Assembly (NCBI GenBank): GCA_024500155.1
Contig: CM044875.1
Coordinates: 19,801,203-19,865,202 of the forward strand
Reading direction: 5' to 3'
DNA from: Chenopodium formosanum
Lineage: Eukaryota > Streptophyta > Magnoliopsida > Caryophyllales > Amaranthaceae
DNA: 64,000 nucleotides
The notes beneath the pieces were generated by a model. It was not told the DNA's origin and searched no databases. It was given only the letters and a program-made list of their open reading frames with translations. Both the position numbers and the translations under genes were made by a program. The first letter of the stretch is position 1. Every line of letters begins with the position of its first letter. Of this stretch, positions 44,761 to 55,290 are shown one piece after another.

Positions 44761-47512
44761 AGTTTTCTTGCTCGAGTCATCACGACGAGTCTAATTCACA
44801 GTCTACTAATCGGTTTATCAATTTATTAATGGTTCAAATCACGTTTAAGTCTTTAATTGAGTTTAAGCACTTAAAGTCCAATGGTCATACACTAAGAGTC
44901 AAGGACTTTGTTTAATTAATTAATTAATTAATTAATTTGAACTAAAAAAAATGGCCTAAAATCGAGTCATAGTTCCTTTTAGTCAACCCGGATTTTTATT
45001 CCCGTATACTGCACATGCGTCAACTTGTTTTGGTCATAGACGGAGTTCTAGGAAGAACCACGAGTCGTATAACCTATGGATCTGTAGCCCCGAGTTTTAT
45101 CTTTAATTTGGCGTTGGTTTCGTCCCAATCAGAATCACAGATTAAAAGTCATGACTAAAATACCACAGCCTGTCCAGTTTAATGCACATACGTGAAGTCT
45201 TAATTTAGTCTTTGCTTAAGTCTAGTCACATAGTCTAGCCACATGGTCATGACACAAGTCTTAACATGTCACCTACACTCATTAGTCTTAGCACACACTT
45301 TGTACATGTCACCGTGACCATGTCTTAGGTCCATGCATGAGTCGTTCTTCCGTCATTTGAGTTGGGGGTCCATTCTATTCTTAATTCTTCCATATTTCTC
45401 CATCTCCATCATCTTCCTACTCTCCACATACTTTCTCCACACATATCATTCCCTTCATTCTTTCATGATCTCTTCCCATCTATGCATGTTGAATCGAGTT
45501 TGAGTCATGTGATTGACAATAATAATAATAAAAAAAGGAGTAATGATGAGACAAAATACAAGGCAAGATTCTCACTAAGATTTCATGCTTTCTTCTTCTT
45601 TTTTCAAACCTTTCCCCAATAAGTCTAGCATAGGCACCCTTTGTCTACCTTAGATTTATTACATAGGTTTTTTTTTTTATTTTTTTATTTTTTTTTTATT
45701 TTGTTCCCCTTTAATAAAATGAGCATTTTAATTTCTTGCATATGATCATTGCATTATTATTAAAAAAAAAATCGCCGAATTAAGCACAAGGTATACCTAT
45801 GATTTGAGGCACCCTTTGTAGCCATATCATATCTTTCACCCTTCAAATATATAATCCCTTTCTTGATAAACCACTTTGAGCCTTGTCTAACGATAGACCT
45901 TTCATTTTTCAACCCATGTCTACCTAACCTTGGGATGGGATGGTGTGTAATATATGCAATTTCCAAATATGAAAGCTTGAGTGATCTCAAAAGAATAAAA
46001 TAAAAATATAAAAATAAATAAAAGTGATCAAAAGGGCAAGTGTTCCAATGTCTTGGATATAAAAATATCTTTGATAAGAACATGTCTCAGATTGCGTTTC
46101 TTATCGAGTGCTCGGTACCGTGCCTGAGAAACATGAATGCCAAGTGAGTGATAGACCGCATGATCGAGATTGCCCACACTTATAAAAAAAATGCGAATAT
46201 GAAAAATGCATAAGCAAAATAGAAGAGCAAATAAAAAAAAGAAAGAAAGCTCAAAAATGAGAAAACTCAAGCATAAAAAATACAAAGATTCAAAAGCAAG
46301 GTTGCACACCTTGGGGGCTTATCTAGGGTCTTGAGCCTTTATCCCTTTCTTCTTCAACCTTTAGCCTAACCACGTTACAACCCTTAAAAGACCTTTTTGA
46401 GGTATACACACACTTGTGCGAGGTTCGGCTAGAGCTACGTTTGGCCTGATTCCTAACGGATACGTAGGCAACCTCATATTGAGGTGCGACCATAATAAAA
46501 ATGCATTCATTTTCACATTCACACACTTACACCATGATCATATCAAGGGATTTCCAATGCTCATCCCTATTTACTTAGAGCTAGACTTGGGGGCTTGATC
46601 CTTACATCATTAGCTACCTAGCCTAAGAGTCATCATTATTTGACTCCTATCAAATAATACTTTTCCATACACTTAGCCTTTGCAGCCTAGCTTTAGTGTC
46701 ACTTTCACACACATCACAGATACATGGCCAAAGATACTTCCCTTAGGAACCCTTTGTCATGAAGTCTTAGCATAATGTTGAAGCATGCTTTGTCATATCA
46801 ACATCACTCATCACTTATAATCATCATTGTATCAGGAAGTATGAAGTGCTTAGCCTCCGTGCCTAAGTTACCTAAATACTTTCATAATCAAGTCAACTAA
46901 GATAGTTTAGGAGGAATTAATCCTTGCACCTTGAGGGATAGTATCAAATGCATATACTTGATCAAGCTCATTCAACATGCACCATTAAACACTTCGATTC
47001 TTTTTCACGTCTTTCTTTTTCGGGAGAAAGTCGGTACCCTCCACAAAAATGACGGAAAATTTTGCTTTTTTTTTTGCACATCACACACGAGTCATGTACA
47101 TTGAGTCATGTTGTGTCATATCACATCGAGTGGAGTCTAACACATGTGTCAAACGATTTGAGTTAAGTCATGTCAAATCAATGAGTCAAGCAACACTAAG
47201 CCTTAGGTCAACCCTAAGATAATAAAAGATGAGCAAAGTCCTATAGTCTAAAATATAGATGCAGGTACATTCCAGCGAGCAAGAATATTCCCGGATTTTT
47301 TCGAAAAAAACCGCGAATATAGATGTATGGAACTTTTCCAAGATGAGAGAAGTTTGAGCAAAATTATATGGAGATGAAGAGCCTTAATTTGCAAAAGAAT
47401 TGAGCAGATTTGGTTGTAAGGAAACGACCAAATTGAAAGTTCGGAGCGAAACCGAACAATGAACAGCAGAAGCAGCGGAAATGAAGAAGAAGACGGGTTT
47501 TAAAACCCCGAT

Positions 47513-47621
47513 TCTGTCGCCAAACGACAGAATTGTCGTGAGGAGACAGACACTGTCGCCTGGCGACAGGAGCAAATGCTCGCGACAGGCGTCTCCGGCT
47601 AGTGCTGGAGCGGCGACAGAA
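47513..47621. repeat. Interior hairpin cluster 3
   Basis: CTGTCGCCAAACGACAG, a degenerate TGTCGTGAGGAGACAG, then the exact 17-mer CTGTCGCCTGGCGACAG at 47553-47569, then TCGCGACAGG and CGGCGACAG half sites. Confidence 0.85.
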
Positions 47622-47780
47622 TGCTGGGCCCCTCATTATGACTTTGTGGGCCCATTTTAGTAGTTTGGGTTCCTTGGTACGCCAGTTAGCCCCTTTAAGC
47701 AAATTGACATGATTTAGTCAGCTTGATTGCAATACACTGAGTGATCGACCTGATGGAAGATCATCTCACTTAGCTTAAAG

Positions 47781-47930
47781 CGCCTAAGTATTGGCTCATA
47801 ATAAGGCACTGAAATATTGGTTCAACAGATACACCGAAATATTGGTTCAATAAAGGCACCGAAATAATGGTTCAATGGATGCACCAAAGTAATGGTTTAC
47901 GAAGGCAAAAAGCACCAAAGTACTGGCACA
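47781..47930 (+). repeat. ~26 bp tandem repeat near the 3' end of the LARD interior
   Basis: About five degenerate units of the form AGGCACCGAAATATTGGTTCAAT. The spacing is close to 25-26 bp throughout. Confidence 0.75.
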
Positions 47931-48519
47931 AATATACAAAGCGATGATAAACAACAATATATTAAGGGTCAATAAGCAAAATGATTCTTTGGCAATGTCT
48001 CAACATAGAGAGGAGTTGTCTAGTGGCGAAGCACGGCCGTGGCGAGGTAGTGTCACAAATAGTGGAGATGGCGAAGCAAGGTCAACTTCGATGGTCCCTC
48101 AAGGTAAAGAAGAGATTGTCTATAGCGGCGACGTACTGCCGTGGCGACATACGGCCACAACCTAGAAGATGACGACATACAGTTATTTTCGACGATGTTC
48201 CCGAAATACTGTGGAGGATTGTCACCAAGAATATTGAAGACGACGACATATGGTTATCTTCAACGATGGCGTTCACGAGGCACTGTGGGTGTTGTCACAA
48301 ACAACAAGAGCAACAACAAAACGGTTACTTTCAGAGACGTGTGCTCGACGGTGCAAGATACACGTTTCTTAACTCTTTTATCTGTTAAACTAATGATTAG
48401 TTTGCAGGTATAGGCGTTATAAGAATGATTTGGAATCGCAGAACGTTTTGAATCATTCTCCAGCCCTATCGATACTTTGACTCTCGTTTTTCGAAACATA
48501 AGTTTCTTCAAACTCAGTC

Positions 48520-48533
48520 AAAGTGGGGGCTTC
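48520..48533 (+). other. Polypurine tract of the LARD-like element
   Basis: AAAGTGGGGGCTTC immediately precedes the TGTAGACACC of the right LTR. Confidence 0.75.
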
Positions 48534-50416
48534 TGTAGACACCCATTTGTGTCTCCCCAAAACCAAACCCAGTGATGAATGCCTTTCACGTTGTGTTATT
48601 ATCGAATTAGGTGAAAGTGATTTGGAAGTCAAGTGTTGCGGTTTAGTTTTATTAAATTCTTTTCTCTCTATTTTTGAAAATGACTTTATTTATTTGAAAA
48701 TAGCCGAACCAGTTTATTTTGGTCCATAATTAAGGTCCAATAATAGTGTAGATGGATGAGGCTCGAAGAGACCTTTCCAACGATATATTATAAGCCCGAT
48801 TCCGATGAATATTGAGGAAGTTATGGCCAAAATACTAAACTGGGCCTGGTTAATTATTTAAATACGGCCCAATGATCTAGAGGAGGGCCCAATATTAATT
48901 ATTATTCCTAAAATTATTAGGATTAATTATAGTTTTCTAGAAGTTTCTAGAAGGTTCCTTTTAATTCTAATATTATTAGATTTAATAATTAATTATCTTT
49001 AATAGATTTTTATTTGGAATAAAATATCGTTTTGTTATCTTAAATATATATTTTATCTTCTGTACGGATTCCGTAGATCAAGTTGATTAAAGATCGGATT
49101 CCGCGTGAAGAAAACACGCTAATACAGGTTGTCGCCAAACGACAAGTCTGTCGCCGCGCGACAGACCCTGTCGCGCTCGCGACAGAGTCGATTCCTGGCG
49201 ACAGCGTGTAGTTTTATTCCTTATCAAATTCTATGATTTTTCCGGACTTTTTCGTTATAAATAGGGTCTGAATTCCTGTTTTTCAAAAGATTTCACAATC
49301 ATCAATTCTCTCTATTCTCTCTTGAGCAATATTGCTTAATTCTTATTTTTTCTCTCTCTTTCTAAACTAGCCTTTTTAAATACAATATTCCGCATTCACA
49401 AGACTGAGAGTCTCTTAGCCAAGTTCGAAGTTGCCTTCGCCCTAGACGTGAAAGGTTGATAATTTCTGAGGGTTTGGTCCAAAACTAGTCTAAACTTTAT
49501 TTAATTTGATTTTAATTTAATTCTTTAATTATTCTTTATTATTTTCGTTGAAGTTTACTAACTTGTGTATTTTGTTATTAGAAAGAGGTACGAGGTTTCA
49601 AAGTATGCAATCTTATTACTCTCTTTCACAATGTAGATTGCATGCTTATTATTGTTTATGATTCCTAGTATCATGTTAGGATGTTATTTTATGCTTTCTA
49701 GTATCATGTTTAGGGTGCCTTTACTCTTTCTAATATCATGTTAGTATCATGTTAGGTTTAAAGCTTTGATCTTTATTGTTTAGTGACATGCTAGGGTTTG
49801 TTATTAATCTTGTTAGTATCATGCCTAGGATCTTGCTATTATATTTAAGCTTTATTATATCATGTTATTATCATCGTTGTTATTGTTTGTTGTTTATTAT
49901 TTATGTTGCTTGATATATTATTATTGTTATTGCTTGATCACACCTTTTATGCAGGTTGTTAAAGGGAATTTGTACTTGAAATCACGCTTAATGAGATAAT
50001 TAATAATTTGGTTTAGGCTAATGTGATTTTAACTCAAGTGATCGCTAATAATAGATTATTTGTGCATTAATATTCAACCAACATAGATAAACAGGTTAGG
50101 TTTAATATGATGTTTGTATGTTATTCGAAAAGCGCGCATGAATACGAGCAAAATAAAGTAGAGGCCTATTTTATAGGGCGGGTTCTTTCTTTTGTAGATT
50201 GGATTCGTACCCTCATCACCGGACCCTGTTTGGTTCAAGACCTTATGGAGTAGTTGATGGTCCTTTTGGATTGTCTTTTGGGTTTACAAGTTCCTAAACT
50301 TGTTGGCGACTCTTTTTGCCTTTTGTCTTTCCCTTTGGAACGCCACCGTACTTTAGTGTATGATCACAGTGGGGGTCAAGTTTGGGGTTATCGTAATGCT
50401 TGAAATATTCCTTACA
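48534..50416 (+). repeat. 3' LTR of the LARD-like element
   Basis: 1883 bp, 21 bp longer than the left LTR. The largest difference is one hairpin unit at 49165-49185; scattered substitutions and single-base indels make up the rest. TATA box at 49256-49263. Followed by TCATA. Confidence 0.92.
49130..49205. repeat. Hairpin cluster in the 3' LTR, with extra 21 bp unit
   Basis: Same as 42330-42384 but with an additional ACCCTGTCGCGCTCGCGACAG unit at 49165-49185 (self-complementary TGTCGCG/CGCGACA). The unit is bordered by GCGACAG direct repeats. Confidence 0.9.
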
Positions 50417-50519
50417 TCATATATCTTCATCAAAACCATTCATCTCCTTAACTCTTCTTCAATTGAAATCTCCAGAATTTAAACCCTAATCCTACATTTT
50501 TGTTCTTCTTCCCCCTTCT

Positions 50520-51026
50520 TTCTCCTCTTGCGATTTGGGTTCGGGTTCGTCTGGTCGTGGGTTCGAGTTCGTGGGTTTGGGTCCGAGTTCGTGGGTCTGG
50601 TCGTGGGTCTGAGTTCGTGGGTTTGGGTTTAGGTTTTGGTCGTGGGTTTGTGGGGGTTATGTGAGTTTCATGGGGATGGGTTTCAGATCTGGTTTGTGGG
50701 GGTGGCGTGAGTTTCGTGGGGGTGGTTTTAGGGGTTTCAAATCTGGTTTTGTTGTGGTGGCTTAATTGGGAGTAATTCAATTCGTGGTGGTTTCGATTTA
50801 ATTGGGTTTCGTGTTGGTTAAATTGTTGGGTTCGTGGTGGTTTTGGGTGGGTTCGTGGTGGTTTGCTGGGTTCGTGGGTGGTTTGTTGGGTTCGTGGTTC
50901 GGTGTCGGGGGTTTTGGCTGGGTTCGTGGTTGGGTTTCGGTGGTTTTGGGTTCTAAGTATTGGTGGGTTGGGTGGTACTGGTGGTTGTCGGTGGTTTTGG
51001 TGGTGGTTCTGGGTTTCGGTGGTTAT

Positions 51027-51062
<36 letters not shown>
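50520..51062 (+). repeat. G-rich GTGG repeat block and T-run
   Basis: Degenerate repeats of GGGTTCGTGGTGG/GGTTTGTTGGGTTCG type on the plus strand, many with four or more nearby GG or GGG runs, ending in a ~34-base T-run. Apparent reading frames here are low-complexity and not genes. Confidence 0.7.
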
Positions 51063-51065
<3 letters not shown>

Positions 51066-51273
51066 TAGGATTAATACTTAACCAAATGCTCTTATTTTCC
51101 AATAATCATGCTTTAAAAGTTTTGCCTAGGAGTCTGTGCTACCCCCATTTGTTGCAAATAACCGTTAATGGAGGTAGTATTTGATTTGCTACTTAACATA
51201 TATTTTACCATTGTAACATAAAGGTATGAGTAAGCATACTTAACGTAACATTAATTCTTCAAATTTATAATGA

Positions 51274-51771
51274 ACTAGTATGGTGCCCTGTTTAAGTTTT
51301 AAAATATATCATTGATACGGAGTAGTAAATCTACTCCATAATAATTAGGCAAAAATAAATTAAACAAAAAAATTATTTGATTGTTTCAACATGGCACGCA
51401 TTTGGTGAAAAGTTGAAATGCCAAATGTCGTTGTCTCGTGGTGTGGCTAAACTTATAATTTATTTGCATCTATAAAATATTGGTATTTTATCGAAAATAA
51501 AACTCTAAACCAACATTTTCATCCTATAAGTCTGACTAAATTTTATTGAAAATAAAACTCTAAACTAACTTTTTTATCCTACAAAATCTAAGTTTTTATC
51601 TTAATAAAAAAATACAACTTTTTTTATTCATAAAAATTATATCCAACTAAATCTTACATGTCATACAAATATTTAATTGTTGCCTCTGTGGCACAATACT
51701 CGGCAAAAAGTTGAAACGCCAAGTGTCGCTGTCTCGTGGCCTACTGCGAGACCGACTTTATATATTAGTGA
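51274..51771 (-). mobile_element. Small non-autonomous Helitron (498 bp)
   Basis: On the minus strand the 5' end is TCACTAATATATAAAGTC after a host A (51772). The 3' end is GGGCACCATACTAGT before a host T (51273). Insertion between A and T with TC...CTRRT ends matches Helitrons. The interior shares the CACTTGGC/AAAAGTTGAAACG phrase with the segments at 32440 and 32860. No Rep/helicase gene is present. Confidence 0.7.
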
Positions 51772-51825
51772 TATGATTGCAAGGATAAAGATGACTTATA
51801 AATGTTGAAAATTTTCGAATTGAAA

Positions 51826-51828
<3 letters not shown>

Positions 51829-51895
<67 letters not shown>
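51829..51895. repeat. (AT)n microsatellite
   Basis: Uninterrupted TA dinucleotides for about 66 bases. Confidence 0.95.
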
Positions 51896-51897
<2 letters not shown>

Positions 51898-52090
51898 TTA
51901 CCTTATAAAAAGTAGAAGATAACTTTTAGAAATATTGTGCTACCAACTATACCCTAAAAAATGTGTATATACTTTTTTACCCTCATTAATATGTTTGCTC
52001 TCATTAATATATATTAATGTTTTTTTTTTCATTAAACATATCATCAATTAATTCAAAGTTTTTTTTTAACAAAAAACTTGTAATGCCTTT

Positions 52091-52151
<61 letters not shown>

Positions 52152-52850
52152 CTTGTAATGCCCTTTTGTAAATATAAAAATTATACTTCATATGTTATTA
52201 CTATTATTTTAAAAGAAAAAAAAATGTATTTACGAAAAGACTGTTTATTTTTACTCCTTCGTGGTTGCTCTTCTTACTTACAATCTTGTCGTTCTTAAAT
52301 TGCAACACTATTGTTAAGGTTTATTACCTTTTGAATTCTATGTTGTTTGATGGCACATAAATAATATTATGGAGTTTGAATAAGATTCATGTTAAATAGT
52401 GATGTTTAAGCAGATGTTATCAAGAGGTGTAAAGAATTTAAAAATCCTAAAATCAAGGGAAATCGATGGAAAAAAAAACTAGACCGGTACGGAGTATTAA
52501 TTATGGAGAGAATTTACGAGAAAAAATATAAATAAGCGGTTATTGATTTAGTATTAGATATAGATATAGATATTAGATGGTCGTAGAACAATAAAGAACT
52601 TAGATTATTAAGGTTTTAGCTAAAACGAACATTTCACATATTATTACTCCATATGACCAAAGCTCAAAAAAAATTCATTTGAAGAAAAACAAGCTAGGTA
52701 CTATTGAATCATACAAATTAATTAAGAGTTCTAAACTAACAATAGTTTAAGAAATGAAGGTATGCAAATCAATTAAATATTATTTAATAGTAATTTTGAA
52801 ATAATAGTGTCAAACTTTTGAGGGTTCGTTTCAAAAAATAATTGTCATAA
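51896..52850. other. AT-rich spacer
   Basis: No gene. A T-run (about 52096-52135) followed by an A-run forms a potential foldback. A (TAGATA)n-like stretch lies at 52555-52575. Confidence 0.6.
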
Positions 52851-53024
52851 AAGATGTGGCTTTTTTATACTTCTACAAAGTCACCACATAGGCACATAAA
52901 CCAAATAGTACGTATTAAAACTAGCAGGTCTACCACCCAAACCAAAGGTGTAAATACACGCCAATACAACTTCTCTACAAGAGCTAACTCCTTCGCGCGC
53001 ATTGCGCGCGTAGGCCATCCTAGT
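52851..53024 (+). mobile_element. Helitron 3' end, plus strand
   Basis: The perfect GC hairpin CGCGCGCATTGCGCGCG (52994-53010) is followed by TAGGCCATCCTAGT, i.e. CTAGT 14 bases after the stem, as in Helitron 3' termini. The next base is A rather than T. The 5' end was not found. Confidence 0.5.
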
Positions 53025-53033
53025 ATATATATA

Positions 53034-53117
<84 letters not shown>
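53025..53117. repeat. (AT)n microsatellite with GTGTGT interruption
   Basis: About 90 bases of TA dinucleotides with one GTGTGTGT patch near 53034. Lies between the Helitron end and the LINE 3' end. Confidence 0.95.
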
Positions 53118-53119
<2 letters not shown>

Positions 53120-54583
53120 ACGGGAATCATATTCAAATTTATAATCAGAAGGAGGGCTTAAATCAGCCAATACAAGTTCATGAATCTCATATGGATACTC
53201 TTCCAACCAAACTCTAAGGCCATCAAAGCTACATTTAAGTTTAGCTAAACTATGAGCAACCTTGTTACCATCACGCTTCACAAACTTGAACACACAAACT
53301 TGGCAAGAACGAGCCATCTGCAGAATATCCATCACCACTATACAAAAAGACGTCGCGTCCCCAATGTCTTTCTTCAAATTGTTATGCAACTTGTCAGTCT
53401 CCAAGCATAGCTTCACAAACCCAGACTCAATAGCGATCTTCAATGCGTGCCTCATCGCCATAGCCTCGGCTACATCTACATCAAACTTTCCCTCAATTTG
53501 CAAGCACATAGTAGTCACAACATCCCCTACATTGTCACGGATCACACCCCCACAGCCCACATGATTGGTGTTAAAAATGGCTGCATTAGAATTCACCTTG
53601 ATTATGTCATAATGAGGAGCAGGACATCTCAACGTCTCAGGGGCGGTGATGAGCTGACCAATTATCCCGTACTTGCTCAAATTCACCCACGATCCCCACT
53701 GCCTTATGTATAACCTCAATCATATCCGTCTTTATACCTTTGAAAATCCAGGCATTCCTTCGCAACCAAATTCCCCAAATGATACTCCAAAATATATTCC
53801 ACCATGAAGGGTTTTTGTGAACAACCCTTACCCCGCAACACCATTCTGTAAAATTAACACCATTATACTTCTCCACCTCTAGCCTCAATGGGGATAAAAT
53901 ACCAGAGCATTCTTGCCTCATCACAGAAAGCTAACATATGTAAGATGGTCTCCTGCACTTCACCACACATTGGGCTACTGTTAAGAGCAGCACGAGCATC
54001 AACAACCCCCTTAATAGCACGCTAGTCGAAGTTCTTGATTTCGGGAGGTATATCAGGCTTTCAGATAATATTCCAATCAAAATCAGTTATAGCCAGAGAA
54101 TTAAAAGTCTTGTCCCGAGCCTGCTGCATAGTAATCAGATTATATGCACTCTTCACAGAAAAAATGCCATCCTTTGTAAAATGCCAAGTCCATAAATCTG
54201 GACTATCAAAGAAAGGGATAGGGATGTTACAAATTTTAACGGGGAGAAAAGGTTGGTAAGCGTCTGTTTATTCCAATTTTTTCCATCCTAGAGGTCACGC
54301 ACAACCCTTGTCTCGACCTCACTCTGACCACCAGCACCTACTACACGAAAACTAGGAATATAGGAACCCACGGATCCCTCCATATATCAACTGCCGCCCC
54401 ATTTCCTGCAATTTTCCTAATTCCTTTCAAAAGAACATCCCGCGCACCTAATATTGACCTCCAAGTGTAGCTAGAGTTAAAGGCAATTGTAGCATCCAAA
54501 AGTGTAGTCTTAGGGAAATATTTTCCCTTAAGAACTCTCGCCATTAAAGAATCATCTTGAAAGGAATGGTGTCCTTCGAGCAA
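53118..54583 (-). pseudogene. 3' fragment of an L1-type LINE (ORF2 C-terminus with RNase H)
   Basis: On the minus strand three frames carry, in order: the linker after reverse transcriptase (54583-54341; DDSLMARVLKGKYFP, YTWRSILGARD, DIWRDPW), the zf-RVT-like region (53924-53637; WWNIFWSIIWGIWLRRNAWIF), and the plant-LINE RNase H (53600-53130). RNase H motifs: KVNSNAA where KVN(F/S)DAA is usual, so the first Asp is Asn; AEAMAMRHAL; LETDKL; and RDGNKVAHSLAK. Frameshifts separate the parts. The reverse transcriptase itself is missing. The 3' end abuts an AT microsatellite. Confidence 0.85.
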
Positions 54584-54929
54584 GTGTATTATTCCGATAG
54601 AGGGTTCGGAATTATTTAGGAAAACTAATTATTCGGTGAGGTTAAGTGATCAGAATGCCTAGCTGGAGGCCGCTTCCGATCAGTAATATCAATGTATAAT
54701 TAATATTACAGCTTAATCTTGATTGAACCCTCCGGGTCACACCCAATCATGTAACCGAACTGAAGTGACGAATTAATTCGAAGGATTAAATGAGTCGATA
54801 GAGATTTTACGAACTAAGACGTCGGACTCCTAGCCTAGAGCGTCGAAGCCGAGCGTCGAGTCGTTTCAAGGAATCGACGAGACGAGAAATAAATCAAATG
54901 ACAAGTCATCAGACCTAGCCTCGAATTGG

Positions 54930-55290
54930 CCGAGCCAACCGAGTACTAGGCCACACTAGTTAGTATGGTTGCTAGCCATGGACTAGCCTCGGCAACAGGC
55001 CCAACAGCCACGTGTGTGCGCTAGTCGGGCATGTTAGCCGAGCTAGCTAGCTAGCAGCAAAAAGGGCCATGCATGCGTTACCTTGTGGGTGAGCTAGTAG
55101 GGCTAGCATTTGCCCGCAAGCATGCGAGCAGGCCAATGCTAGCAGCGCTAGTACCAACCCACAAGCACGCGAGAAGGCCTAGCAACAACCCGCTAGCTCA
55201 CGTGGGCTTACGGCAAGCTAGCAGGCCCAACCGAGTGTAAGGCTGCTAGCTAGGCGAGCCTTGAGGCCCAAGGCATGTGGCTAGTCTTCG
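54930..55290. repeat. CTAG-rich island 1
   Basis: High density of CTAGC/GCTAG words together with CATGC and CACGCGAG words in a much AT-richer neighbourhood. No ORF of interest. Confidence 0.6.

Larger units (their letters stand above)
43621..48519 (+). other. Non-coding interior of the LARD-like element
   Basis: No supported protein gene. Contents: hairpin clusters at 43920-43995, 44681-44760 and 47513-47621; (TTAA)n-like AATTAATTAATT near 44915; AT-rich and T-rich tracts at 45670-45710; a ~26 bp tandem array at 47781-47930; and a degenerate GTGGCGA-bearing repeat at 48010-48300. Polypurine-like 'TTGGGGGCTT' words occur at 46310 and 46588. Frames of 60-112 codons in the region show no known motif. 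Confidence 0.7.
41735..50416 (+). mobile_element. Recent non-coding LTR retrotransposon (LARD-like), 8.7 kb
   Basis: Two nearly identical LTRs (41735-43596 and 48534-50416), primer-binding-like site, 4.9 kb interior, polypurine tract and a perfect TCATA duplication. The interior shows no gag, protease, RT or integrase motif in any frame. It therefore fits a large retrotransposon derivative mobilised by proteins of an autonomous relative. Orientation follows from the primer site after the left LTR and the polypurine tract before the right LTR. Confidence 0.9.
41521..51177. mobile_element. Stowaway-type element interrupted by an LTR retrotransposon
   Basis: Left terminus CTACCTCCGTTAACAGTTAT (41521) and right terminus, reverse-complemented from 51177, CTACCTCCATTAACGGTTAT agree at 18 of 20 positions. 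TA flanks both ends (41519-41520, 51178-51179). Without the 8.7 kb retrotransposon and one target copy the element is about 970 bp. Its right part contains a long G-rich, GTGG-repeated block (50520-51030) and a T-run (51029-51062). No transposase is seen. Confidence 0.65.

Noticed and set aside
46310..46600. 'TTGGGGGCTT' words considered as internal polypurine tracts or nested LTR borders
   Set aside because: No TG...CA LTR start follows either of them; they may only be relics.
47781..47930. Possible CRISPR-like array
   Set aside because: The units are contiguous and degenerate with no unique spacers, and the sequence is a plant nuclear retrotransposon interior.
50448..51081. Thr/Pro-rich and Gly/Trp-rich frames on both strands
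   Set aside because: Both strands are open because of the GTGG repeats; low-complexity translation within a transposable element.
52854..53217. Frames with long Tyr-Ile repeats
   Set aside because: Translated AT microsatellite; only the LINE RNase H part on the minus strand is real coding relic.
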